A stretch of 29,091 nt of DNA from Nigerium sp. GTDB lineage: Bacteria > Actinomycetota > Actinomycetes > Propionibacteriales > Propionibacteriaceae. The stretch is from assembly GCA_016711325.1 (NCBI GenBank), contig JADJTH010000002.1, positions 1 to 29,091 of the forward strand, in the 5' to 3' direction. This document shows positions 9,678-17,029 of the stretch, piece by piece (within the stretch, counting starts at the first letter, position 1; the number at the start of each line of letters is the position of its first letter). Position numbers and translations under genes: made by a program. The notes under the pieces are model-generated. The model was not told where the DNA came from. It saw nothing but the letters and a program-made list of their open reading frames with translations, and searched no databases.

Positions 9678-9983
9678 TCCCGTTGGCGACGGCAACCCAA
9701 GTCAGGTAGTCCACGCACGACTGCCGCGGGTTGATCCACCCCGTATCCAGAAGGGAGCCGATCCGAGTCAGAGGCCGGTCAAGCTGCCGGTAGTACAGGC
9801 CATCGACGGTGGCCGATCCCGTCGCCGGACGCTCCAACCCGAGTAACAGGCGCAGCGTCGTGGACTTTCCTGCGCCGTTCGGGCCGAGGAAGCCCACCAC
9901 CTCTCCGGGGCGGACCTCAAACGTCACGCCCTTGAGTTCGAACCCCGGATAGCTCTTTCCCAGCGAGTCAATGCGGATCATGG

Positions 9984-10096
9984 TCATTCTTCCTGAGTCG
10001 GCGCGTCGGCGTCGGCGGACGCCGGGCTGAGCATCGTCGCGCGCGAACCAACGGGTCATCAGCGATCAGGACTCGTGCCGGAGCGGATGCGTTCAT
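9984..10096 (-). pseudogene. Response-regulator remnant upstream of the ABC operon
   Basis: The ATG at 10096 opens with MNASAPARVLIADD, the unmistakable start of a receiver domain with its acidic pair, followed by PLVRA. After one or two corrected bases the frame closes as SADADAPTQEE with a TGA just before the ATPase start. Only about 37 codons remain of an expected 200 or more, so nearly the whole receiver and output domain has been deleted. Its place (directly before the ATPase and overlapping the tail of a kinase-like ORF) suggests an ancestral kinase-regulator-ABC operon. Confidence 0.55.
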
Positions 10097-10198
10097 GCGC
10101 CCACCCCATCGCCGGCGGCCCTCAGCCGGTAGTTCACTTCCGGCCTGGTCGAGTCAAGGTCGCCGATCTCGCGCACCACCCGACGAGGGCGTCCGAAA
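10093..10198 (-). pseudogene. Possible C-terminal tail of a lost histidine kinase
   Basis: A minus-strand frame ends VNYRLRAAGDGVGA with a TGA that overlaps the response-regulator ATG (ATGA), the usual coupling of a kinase gene to its regulator. Only about 30 codons are plausible, and there is no diagnostic motif. It stops making sense at about 10198, where plus-strand kinase sequence begins. The call rests on position and coupling. Confidence 0.3.
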
Positions 10199-10640
10199 GT
10201 GAATGACGAGATCCGGATCCGCGCCGACGAGCGCCAGAGGCTCGCCCGCGAACTGCACACTGTGGTCGCCCACCGCCTGTCGACGGCTTCCCTGCGGATC
10301 ATGGGCACCCGCGGGAGTCGGGACCCGGAGTTGCTGGCCCGAACGCTGGCCACCGTCGATGGCGCCACCTCGAAAGCACTTACCCCAACTGCGCCTGCTG
10401 GTCCAGGTGGTTCGCGACGATCCGACCACCGTCGATGACCCCATCGATGACCGTCCAGCGGACGCTCGCACGCACGATCACGCAGGTGGCCGACAACGTC
10501 ATCCGTCACGCGCCGGCCCGCTGCCGAGTCGACCTCCACACGTTTGTGTTCGATCACGAGGTAGTGCTCACGGTGAGCAATCCTCGGCCCCCGAACGCCG
10601 AGGATCCTGGGCTGGGCGCGGGGCTCCGTCGACTGCCCGA
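10199..10640 (+). pseudogene. Truncated, frame-broken NarL-class sensor histidine kinase core
   Basis: Joined over three frames, this encodes a HisKA_3 helix (ADERQRLARELHTVVAHRLS, with the phospho-acceptor His in ELH), then QLRLLVQVVRDDP, then an ATPase part with N-box TITQVADNVIRHAP and glycine box GLGAGLRRL. The sensor and membrane region is missing, as is the end of the ATPase domain; breaks fall near 10380 and 10430. It lies 45 bases before the large kinase gene and opposite in strand to the ABC operon. It is not the N-terminus of the next gene, which has its own start and membrane region. Confidence 0.7.
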
Positions 10641-10648
10641 TGGTCGGC

Positions 10649-10654
10649 TAGTGT
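10649..10654 (+). promoter_or_regulatory. Candidate -10 box for the tandem kinase gene
   Basis: TAGTGT lies 30 bases before the ATG at 10685, with GAGGA as ribosome binding site five bases before the ATG. No clear -35 is seen. Confidence 0.3.
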
Positions 10655-10684
10655 TGGGCCTACCTCACACCCCCGAGGATCCTC

Positions 10685-12956
10685 ATGGTCGTCACCGCAT
10701 CGTCACCGTCGACGGCAGGCCGCGCCACCTGGCTCACCCTGTGTCTCCTCGTGGTGCTCTACGCCATCGCCGACCTGCTTTTCAACGTGTGGACATCCCC
10801 CACCGGGCTGTTCCTCTTCCTCAGCCTGCTGTCGTCGGCCGCGACGATCACCACGCTGTTCCGGCCTCTCGCCGGAGTGGCACTCGCAGCGATCCCGATG
10901 GCGGCAGACCTCGTGATCTCCTTCGACTTCGGGGCGGCACCCCTCGTCATCACGACTCTCGTGATGGCTGCCAAGGTGCAACTCAAGACTGCCGTTCCCG
11001 TTCTGCTTGCGATAGCGGGGCTACGCGTCGCACATTTGACGTGGTCGCCCGACGGTACCGAGAGGGCGTTCGTCTTCAGCATCATCTTTGTGGTGTGCCT
11101 CGTCGTCGGCGCCACCATCCGCTGGCTGATCGGCCACGCCGGACGCTCCCACACCGAACTCGCCCTGCTCGACAAGCACATTCAAGCGATCCGCCGCGAC
11201 GAACGCGAAGCACTGGCCGACGAGCTCTCCGGCACCCTCGCCGACGACCTACGCGCCACCGGCCAACTCCTCGAGAATCCGCTCGGCCTCGCCGAGATCG
11301 ACGAACGCGCCCGGTCGAGCCTCACCCGGCTCCGGCGGTTGGTGTCGACGCTTCGCGCCGAACCAGAAGCCACCCAGCGTCACTCGGGCAACCTGCTCGG
11401 AGCGTTGGAAGAAGCCGAGGACTTCCTCGTGGGGCACGGGTTCCCCGTCGAACTCCAGACCACCGAAGCCGCCGTTCTTCCCTCCGACCTCGACATCGGC
11501 GCGCTCCTCGTCGCGTTACGTGAGGCCAGCGACCACATCCGGCTGCACTGCGCCGGCGGTGTCGCACACATCGCACTCGCCACCGCCCCCGACGGAGCCA
11601 TCCTCACGGTTACTCACCGAGCCGAAGACGCCGAGTCACCAGGGTGGACCCACACCTGCCACCTCTCCACCCGGGCGGCCTCCGCGCCAACATCCGCGAC
11701 CGCGGACCCACCGCGGCGCCCCCTCCTCACGCGTGTGGGGCTGACGACCGTCCGCTGGGTGCTCACCGCGCCCGCCGTCATCGCCGCTGTGCCGTGGCTC
11801 GTCGGCGCCCTCGACCCAAGCGCCCCCCAAGCCGAGCGGGGACTCTCCCTTGCCTGGGCAGCCGCCTTTCTGGCACTCGCACTCGCCACCTGGATGCCCC
11901 GTGTCGCGGTATCGCTGATGGCGACGACGGCGTTGGCCAGCATCGTGGCGCTCTCCGCGCCGCCCACATTCTCCGCGTTCGACATCCTGGGGGTCTTCCT
12001 GGCGTCCGTCGTCGCGACGAAATGGCCCCGTGCTCTCGCGGCCATCCCCGTCGGCACGGCGCTGTGTGCCGCGTGGTGGTACCGCGACCCAGCCGATCCG
12101 CTGCCCATCTTCGCGGCGGCCGTGTTTCCTGCCTTCGGCGCCGCGCTGGGTCTCGGCGTCCGGCATTTCTTGCGGTTGCGTGCCGAACACCTCGCGGAGT
12201 ACGAGCGTCTGAAGGATGCCTACAACACCGCGCGCGCCAACGAGCGCGCACAGCTCGCGGGGGATGCACGACATCGTCGCCCACCAGCTGAGTCTGATGA
12301 CCATGGTGCTGATGGCCCACGGATCGTCAGAGGATCCAGCCGACACCGCCGCGACTCAGGAGCGGCTTCGCCGCCTCAACGCGTCCGCCCAAGCCGACCT
12401 CGCCACGCTGGTGAGCCTCACCCGGCACGGGCCGACGCGCACGAGCGAAGCTGGCGTCGCCCCGAGCGAAGCGGCCCAGGCGACGGCAGCCACCCTGCGT
12501 AACGCCGGTCACACCGTCGACCTTCGGCTCACCGACTCCGTCGACGATCCCGACCCGACCACCCGACGTACCATCAGCAGGATCCTGCGCGAGGCGACCA
12601 CCAACATCCTCCGGTACGCGCCACCGGAATCGCCGGTCATCATGGGCCTTTCCAGCTCCGAGACAACCCTCGACATTGCCGTCAGCAGCCTCCTGCCAAC
12701 CTCGTCGTGCCCCAGCCGCGACTCCATGGGATTCGGGCTGATCGGCTTGGCCGAACGCACCTCGCTCACCGGGGGGACGTTCAGCGCCGGGCCCATCGAC
12801 GACCGCTGGGTCGTCTCGGTGGGCTTGCCCCGGACACCCCCACCCCCGGCAGACCGCGGGCCGGTGGCTCAGCCGCCGAGCGGAGGAAGCCGCCGCGGAT
12901 CAATCAGACCGATCTGGATCGATCGAACGAGAACTTGGGTACGCGAGGTGACCTGA
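10685..12956 (+). CDS. Tandem-module sensor histidine kinase (pseudokinase module plus active module)
   Basis: About 757 residues form two successive sensor-kinase units. Unit 1 has membrane helices at about 15-150, then a HisKA_3-like helix in which the expected His is absent (EALADELSGTLADDLRA), then a weak ATPase-like part (ALREASDHIRLHCAGG) without clear glycine boxes. Unit 2 has membrane helices at about 345-500, an intact H-box (MHDIVAHQLSLM), N-box REATTNILRYAPP and G-box GFGLIGLAERTSLTGGTF. By family, unit 2 would autophosphorylate and signal to a NarL-type regulator. One base is missing near 12262; correction gives AQLARGMHDIV. The last 88 bases overlap the convergent regulator gene, so the true C-terminus is uncertain. 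The stimulus is unknown. Confidence 0.8.
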
Positions 12957-13549
12957 AGCTTGGCGCAGACGCGCGCAAAGTACTGTTTCACCGTTCCCTC
13001 GGACACGTGCATGCGCCGGGCGATCTGCTGATTGGTCAAACCGTGCCCGAGCCAGCCGAGCAACTCGACCTCGCGAGGCGTCAGACCGTGCTCCCGTCGA
13101 TCCGCCGGCGTCGGCTCACTCGTCAACTCCGCCACCAATTCGCGCCGCACCGCGGACGAGAGGGGCATGTTTCCCTCCAGCGCCTGCAGCAACGCGGCAC
13201 GCAGCGCCGGGCCGCCGGCGTCCTTCACCAGATAGCCGGACGCCCCCGCGCGCAGGGCGGCGAGCGACATAGCGCGCGTCCCGAACGTCGTGACGGCGAC
13301 GATGCAGGCATCGGGAAAGCGTCCGCAGATCGCCCCGATGGCGTCGATGCCGGACATCCCGGGCATCTGAAGATCCATGAGCACGACATCCGGCCGGTGG
13401 ACCGCGTACAGCTCGACGGCCTCAGTTCCGGTGCCCGCCTCCGCGACGAGCGCGAATCCCCGCTGGGCGCCGAAGAACTCCCGGTAGGCCGACCTCACGG
13501 CAGGTTCGTCGTCGGCGATGAGGACGCGATACGGGGATGGGGCGCTCAC
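12869..13549 (-). CDS. NarL/FixJ-family response regulator
   Basis: This intact 226-residue regulator has a receiver domain with acidic pocket RVLIADDEPAVRS, phospho-acceptor Asp in DVVLMDLQMPGMSG, and the switch Lys in SGYLVKDAGG. A LuxR-type DNA-binding domain follows (LTPREVELLGWLGHGLTNQQ, then SEGTVKQYFARV). It converges on the tandem kinase gene and is its obvious partner candidate, although kinase and regulator are usually co-oriented. Its upstream region and first 215 bases are part of a 394-bp direct repeat; a truncated second copy is at 15100-15314. Targets are unknown; the neighbouring exporter is a guess. Confidence 0.93.
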   Translation of the reverse strand: MSAPSPYRVLIADDEPAVRSAYREFFGAQRGFALVAEAGTGTEAVELYAVHRPDVVLMDLQMPGMSGIDAIGAICGRFPDACIVAVTTFGTRAMSLAALRAGASGYLVKDAGGPALRAALLQALEGNMPLSSAVRRELVAELTSEPTPADRREHGLTPREVELLGWLGHGLTNQQIARRMHVSEGTVKQYFARVCAKLQVTSRTQVLVRSIQIGLIDPRRLPPLGG

Positions 13550-13728
13550 ACCGTCACCCTACGCCGCGAACGGCCGAACGGGGCCCCGCGAAATCGCGGG
13601 GGCCCCGTTGAGGGAATCGAACCGAGGAACTCAGTGCTGGTGAGCGTCCGCCTCGGCATCCTCGGGCTTGTCGACCACGAGGGTCTCGGTGGTCAGCAGC
13701 AGCGCCGCGATGGACGCCGCGTTCGCCA
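13335..13728. repeat. 394-bp direct repeat, left copy
   Basis: This matches 15100-15493 at constant offset 1,765 with roughly eight differences, about half of them in the terminator hairpin. It contains the first third of the response-regulator gene, the intergenic hairpin and the last 33 codons of groEL. Confidence 0.93.
13577..13609 (-). terminator. Hairpin after the groEL tail (left repeat copy)
   Basis: A GC-rich inverted repeat AACGGGGCCCCGCG / CGCGGGGGCCCCGTT with loop AAAT. There is no T-run. It is the duplicate of the hairpin at 15341-15374. Confidence 0.6.
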
Positions 13729-13730
13729 AC
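13631..13730 (-). pseudogene. Duplicated 3' end of groEL
   Basis: This codes ANAASIAALLLTTETLVV and the tail DKPEDAEADAHQH plus stop, identical to the end of the intact groEL at 15396. Upstream of the Ala-Asn it is fused to 30 bases of permease sequence rather than to the rest of groEL, so it is a non-functional end fragment. Confidence 0.92.
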
Positions 13731-13760
13731 GCCAGCGCCGCCAGCCACCGCCGCTCCGGA
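13731..13760. repeat. 30-bp copy of the ABC permease 3' region
   Basis: Identical to 5691-5720 and in the same orientation. It joins the groEL tail across a short shared GCGCTGGCG-like stretch. Beyond 13760 similarity to the permease stops. Confidence 0.85.
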
Positions 13761-13836
13761 GGACCCGGTCCCCTCGAGATCCGCTCGCTCAGGTGGCGAT
13801 CGCCGCTGACCAGCCGAACGGGGTCTACCGGACAGA

Positions 13837-13941
13837 ATGATCCAGCGCCAGACCAGGCATCGAGACCCTGCCAGCGTTGCGATCTACACCCGCCACGAGT
13901 CGGCATGGATCGACAACGCGGCGACCGAACTCGGGCTATGA
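13837..13941 (+). pseudogene. Possible tyrosine-recombinase C-terminal remnant
   Basis: A 34-codon frame ends with RHRDPASVAIYTRHESAWID and NAATELGL before TGA. It resembles the end of tyrosine recombinases, where a GHxDPxxVxxYTR-like segment carries the nucleophilic Tyr. Here the usual Gly before His is not seen, and there is a stop a few codons upstream. It is too short to be sure. If correct, it is the scar of an integrase in this inserted stretch. The interval 13761-13836 shows nothing recognisable. Confidence 0.35.
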
Positions 13942-13974
13942 CCTCGGTGAAGGGCCTTCTCAGATCGAGTGAAG

Positions 13975-13990
13975 ACGGTAGGCTTACCGT
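13975..13990. promoter_or_regulatory. Palindromic operator candidate upstream of the toxin-antitoxin pair
   Basis: A perfect inverted repeat ACGGTA-GGCT-TACCGT lies 37 bases before the ATG at 14028. It overlaps a possible -10 box (TAGGCT, 13979-13984), so a bound repressor would block transcription, as expected for an autoregulated toxin-antitoxin operon. Confidence 0.45.
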
Positions 13991-14027
13991 GCGCCAACAG
14001 CTTCGGAGCCGACGGGAGGATTGGACT

Positions 14028-14359
14028 ATGACCAGCGTTGTTGCCCGAGCGCGGTACGAGTCGACCATCCCCTACGCCATCCCCGCCTCGCTGGACGACC
14101 TGCAGGCCCGGCGGCGGGTGTCGTCGAAGTCGGCGCCCACATCGATACGAGCCCGCGGCCCGTCTACGACTTGGCGGACGCCGACCAGGTGTGGGCGCTA
14201 TACACGCGGGTCGTCCGGGACGGCACGGTCTCCGACCAGCGATCGTTGCTGCGCCACGACTGGCTCGTCAGGCTGTGGCCGACATTGATGTTGCCCCCCC
14301 GATGCCGGACCGAGTGGGAGACCACCTTCCCTGTTCTCGCGGTCCAGCGGACGGCCTGA
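14028..14359 (+). CDS. Small protein paired with an AbiEii-like toxin (putative antitoxin)
   Basis: This reconstructed protein of about 110 residues starts MTSVVARARYESTIPYAIPA at an ATG eight bases after GGGAGG. One base seems missing near 14113; then GVVEVGAHIDTSPRPVYDLA runs on to LPPRCRTEWETTFPVLAVQ. I recognise no domain: no winged helix, no membrane segment; the middle is acidic and the C-terminus basic and aromatic. It precedes the nucleotidyltransferase gene by six bases, the usual antitoxin position. It is not AbiEi-like, so the antitoxin role is inferred from position only. Confidence 0.6.
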
Positions 14360-14365
14360 TCCCGC

Positions 14366-15025
14366 ATGCGGGACTTTCACCGGCGCTTGGCCGAGGTCGC
14401 GTTAGGCGTGCTCGAGGAGTACGGGTTCGTTCTCGCGGGCGGGTACGCGATCTCAGCGCACGGGATTGGTGATCGGCCCTCGCTCGACGTGGATCTGTTC
14501 ACCTCGAGTGCCGATCAAGACCAGTTCGGACAGGCCGCCGATGCTCTCCGCGCTGCGTTCACCGAGGCGGGCCTGGTGGTGACTGACAAGCGACTGGGCC
14601 CGTTGTTTGTCGACGTCGACGTGGTCGACCCCCGCACCGGGGACAGGAGCGATCTCCAACTCGGCATGAACTACCGCGAGTTCCCTCCGTACCGGATCGA
14701 TATCGGGCCCGTGCTCGACGTCCGGGACGCGGTGGCCGCGAAGATGTCAGCACTGTGGTCTAGGGGTGAGGCGCGCGACTTCATCGACATCGCCGCGGTG
14801 CTCGACTCGGGCCGGTTCAGCGCTGACGAGGTACTCGCACTGGCTGATGAGCAGGAAACGACTCCGATCGACCGCCGGCTCCTGGCCCAGCAGTTCGGTG
14901 CTGCTGCACGATGGCCGGAGGTGGAGTATGCACGGTACGGCGTCGACGCCGCGGGTCGGGACCGCATCATCGCCCGATTCGCAGAGTGGGCGTCTGATCT
15001 GAGTAGGGGCTATTCCGCGGAATAA
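14366..15025 (+). CDS. Nucleotidyltransferase, AbiEii/AbiGii (MenT-like) toxin family
   Basis: This intact 219-residue protein has the nucleotidyltransferase core LAGGYAISAHGIGDRPSLDV followed by DLF, with the catalytic carboxylates in DVDLF, a third acidic strand (FVDVDVVDP), and the family motif RGEARDFIDIAAVL. Characterised relatives are abortive-infection toxins and mycobacterial MenT enzymes, which block translation by adding nucleotides to tRNA ends. A cytoplasmic growth-arrest or phage-defence role is the family expectation, not shown here. It lies just after the small partner gene; no strong ribosome binding site precedes its ATG, so coupling is likely. The pair is bracketed by a 394-bp direct repeat, which suggests recent acquisition. 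Confidence 0.85.
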   Translation: MRDFHRRLAEVALGVLEEYGFVLAGGYAISAHGIGDRPSLDVDLFTSSADQDQFGQAADALRAAFTEAGLVVTDKRLGPLFVDVDVVDPRTGDRSDLQLGMNYREFPPYRIDIGPVLDVRDAVAAKMSALWSRGEARDFIDIAAVLDSGRFSADEVLALADEQETTPIDRRLLAQQFGAAARWPEVEYARYGVDAAGRDRIIARFAEWASDLSRGYSAE

Positions 15026-15099
15026 ACCCTCATGAAGCGTGACTGGACGGCGAACGGTGGCCCCACGCCTCCACCAACGACCACGACGTCGGCAGACAA

Positions 15100-15314
15100 C
15101 CGATGGCGTCGATGCCGGACATCCCGGGCATCTGAAGATCCATGAGCACGACATCCGGCCGGTGGACCGCGTACAGCTCGACGGCCTCAGTTCCGGTGCC
15201 CGCCTCCGCGACGAGCGTGAATCCTCGCTGGGCGCCGAAGAACTCCCGGTAGGCCGACCTCACGGCAGGTTCGTCGTCGGCGATGAGGACGCGATACGGG
15301 GATGGGGCGCCCAC
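15100..15314 (-). pseudogene. Truncated response-regulator copy (receiver half only)
   Basis: This starts MGAPSPYRVLIADDEPAVRS, keeps the phospho-acceptor region DVVLMDLQMPGMSG, and then leaves homology after GIDAIG, running into unrelated codons to a stop at 15030. It lacks the second half of the receiver and the DNA-binding domain. It differs from the intact gene by a few substitutions, including Ser to Gly at residue 2 and Ala to Thr at about residue 33. If expressed from the region after groEL it could act only as a partial receiver; more likely it is inert. Confidence 0.9.
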
Positions 15315-15340
15315 ACCGTCACCCTACGCCGCCGACGCCG

Positions 15341-15374
15341 AACGGGGCCCCCGCGAAATCGCGGAGGCCCCGTT
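15341..15374 (-). terminator. groEL terminator hairpin
   Basis: A 15-bp stem with one mismatch (AACGGGGCCCCCGCG / CGCGGAGGCCCCGTT) and loop AAAT lies 21 bases after the groEL stop. There is no clear U-tract, as is common in high-GC actinobacteria. Confidence 0.65.
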
Positions 15375-15395
15375 GAGGGAATCGAACCGAGGAAC

Positions 15396-16997
15396 TCAGT
15401 GCTGGTGAGCGTCCGCCTCGGCATCCTCGGGCTTGTCGACCACGAGGGTCTCGGTGGTCAGCAGCAGCGCCGCGATGGACGCCGCGTTCGCCAGCGCCGA
15501 CCGGGTGACCTTGACCGGATCGATGACACCGGCCGCGATCAGGTCGACGTACTCGCCGGTCGCCGCGTTGTAGCCGTTGCCCGGCTCGAGCTCGGCGACC
15601 TTGGCCACGATCACATAGCCCGGCTCGCCACCGTTCTCGGCGATCCAGCGCAGCGGCTCGACGACGGCCTTCTCGACGATCCGGACGCCCGCGCGCTCGT
15701 CGCCGGTCTGGCCCAGACCGCCGGCCAGCACCGCGGCGGCATGGACGAGGGCCGAGCCGCCACCGGCGACGATGCCCTCCTCGATCGCCGCACGAGTGGC
15801 GCTCACGGCGTCCTCGATGCGGTGCTTCTTCTCCTTCATCTCGACCTCGGTGGCAGCACCCACCTTGATCACGCACACGCCGCCGGCGAGCTTGGCGACC
15901 CGCTCCTGCAGCTTCTCGCGATCCCACTCCGAGTCGGTGCGGCCGATCTCGGCGCGCAACTGCTCGACGCGGGCAGCCACCTCGGCGGCCTCGCCCGCAC
16001 CGTCGACGATGGTGGTGTTGTCCTTCGTCACCACGACGCGGCGGGCGCGGCCCAGCACGTCGAGGCCGACCTGGTCGAGCTTGAGACCGACCTCGGGGGC
16101 GACGACCTGGCCGCCGGTGAGGGTCGCGATGTCTTCGAGCATGGCCTTGCGGCGATCGCCGAACGCGGGCGCCTTGACGGCCACGGAGGTGAACGTGCCG
16201 CGGATCTTGTTGACGACCAGCGTCGCCAGCGCCTCACCCTCGACCTCTTCGGCCAGGATGAGCAGCGTGCCGGACGCCCTGATCACCTTCTCCAGCAGCG
16301 GCAGCAGATCGTTCATCGAGCTGATCTTGCCGGAGTGGATGAGGATGTACGGGTTCTCCAGCACGGCCTCCATGCGCTCGGGGTCGGTCACCATGTACGG
16401 CGACAGGTAGCCCTTGTCGAACTGCATGCCCTCGGTGAACTCGAGCTCGATGCCGAAGGTGTTGGACTCGTCGACGGTGATCACGCCGTCCTTGCCGACC
16501 TTGTCGAAGGACTCGGCGATGAGCGCGCCGATCTCGGCGTCGCGCGAGCTGATCGTCGCCACGGACGCCATGTCGGACGCCGTCTCGATCTGCTTGGCGA
16601 CACGGGCCAGCTCGGTGGACACGGCGGCCACGGCCGCCTCGATGCCGCGCTTGAGGCCGATCGGGTTGGCCCCGGCAGCGACCGCCCGCAGGCCCTCGTG
16701 CACGAGCGCCTGCGCCAGGACCGTCGCCGTCGTAGTGCCGTCGCCGGCCACGTCGTTGGTCTTGGTAGCGACCTCCTTGGCGAGCTGGGCGCCGAGGTTC
16801 TCGTACGGATCGGTGAGCTCGACCTCCTTGGCGACGGTCACGCCGTCGTTGGTGATCGTCGGGGCGCCCCACTTCTTGTCGAGCACCACGTAACGGCCCT
16901 TGGGGCCGAGCGTCACCTTCACGGTGTTCGCGAGGGCGTCGACGCCGCGCTCGAGCGAGCGACGCGCGTCCTCGTCGAACTGAAGGATCTTGGGCAT
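15396..16997 (-). CDS. groEL: Chaperonin GroEL (Hsp60), groES-linked copy
   Basis: This intact 533-residue subunit of the ATP-driven folding chamber has N-terminal VDALANTVKVTLGPKGR, the ATP site VAGDGTTTATVLAQ (catalytic Asp in GDGTT), the apical peptide-binding region near 190-370, and C-terminal GIVAGGGSALVHAA. The last residues are acidic then His-containing (EADAHQH) rather than the Gly-Gly-Met repeat. Actinobacterial GroEL1 proteins encoded with groES commonly end in a His-bearing tail, so this is probably the GroEL1 type. The ATG lies six bases after AAGGAAG. It is in an operon with groES under CIRCE control. Unlike many neighbours, it has no frame break. Confidence 0.97.
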   Translation of the reverse strand: MPKILQFDEDARRSLERGVDALANTVKVTLGPKGRYVVLDKKWGAPTITNDGVTVAKEVELTDPYENLGAQLAKEVATKTNDVAGDGTTTATVLAQALVHEGLRAVAAGANPIGLKRGIEAAVAAVSTELARVAKQIETASDMASVATISSRDAEIGALIAESFDKVGKDGVITVDESNTFGIELEFTEGMQFDKGYLSPYMVTDPERMEAVLENPYILIHSGKISSMNDLLPLLEKVIRASGTLLILAEEVEGEALATLVVNKIRGTFTSVAVKAPAFGDRRKAMLEDIATLTGGQVVAPEVGLKLDQVGLDVLGRARRVVVTKDNTTIVDGAGEAAEVAARVEQLRAEIGRTDSEWDREKLQERVAKLAGGVCVIKVGAATEVEMKEKKHRIEDAVSATRAAIEEGIVAGGGSALVHAAAVLAGGLGQTGDERAGVRIVEKAVVEPLRWIAENGGEPGYVIVAKVAELEPGNGYNAATGEYVDLIAAGVIDPVKVTRSALANAASIAALLLTTETLVVDKPEDAEADAHQH

Positions 16998-17029
16998 GGG
17001 TTACTTCCTTCTTGTCTGAGAAGCCGGCG

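Larger units (their letters stand above)
7102..9981 (-). pseudogene. ABC transporter ATPase gene, split by an IS21-family insertion
   Basis: The N-terminal half (9981-9678) has Walker A GFLGPNGAGKSTTLRLLLG. The C-terminal half (7516-7102) has the signature KLSLGMKQRLGIACSLLG, Walker B FLVFDEPLNGLDPEG and, after adding one base near 7283, the switch region LLSSHQLNEV. Deleting 7517-9677 (the element plus one 5-bp duplicate) joins VAVANGIS directly to RHRVKEVLDL in frame. The restored protein is about 239 residues, normal for an exporter ATPase. I chose the second ATG (9981), seven bases after AGGAAG. The insertion falls after the Q-loop region, so neither half can be a working ATPase. Confidence 0.92.
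15100..15493. repeat. 394-bp direct repeat, right copy
   Basis: See 13335-13728. Here the groEL end continues into the complete groEL gene, whereas the regulator part stops abruptly at 15100. The left copy shows the reverse. Confidence 0.93.

Noticed and set aside
13631..14068. A second small GroEL-like or chimeric permease-groEL protein
   Set aside because: It contains only the last 33 groEL codons fused to a 30-bp permease patch and unrelated sequence, with no start signal. It is a duplication scar.
15371..15395. A tRNA-like T-loop (GGTTCGATTCCC on the minus strand) beside the groEL terminator, also at 13606-13630
   Set aside because: The flanking bases do not form the 5-bp T-stem, and no anticodon or acceptor arm is present. 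I treat it as coincidence within the groEL 3' region.
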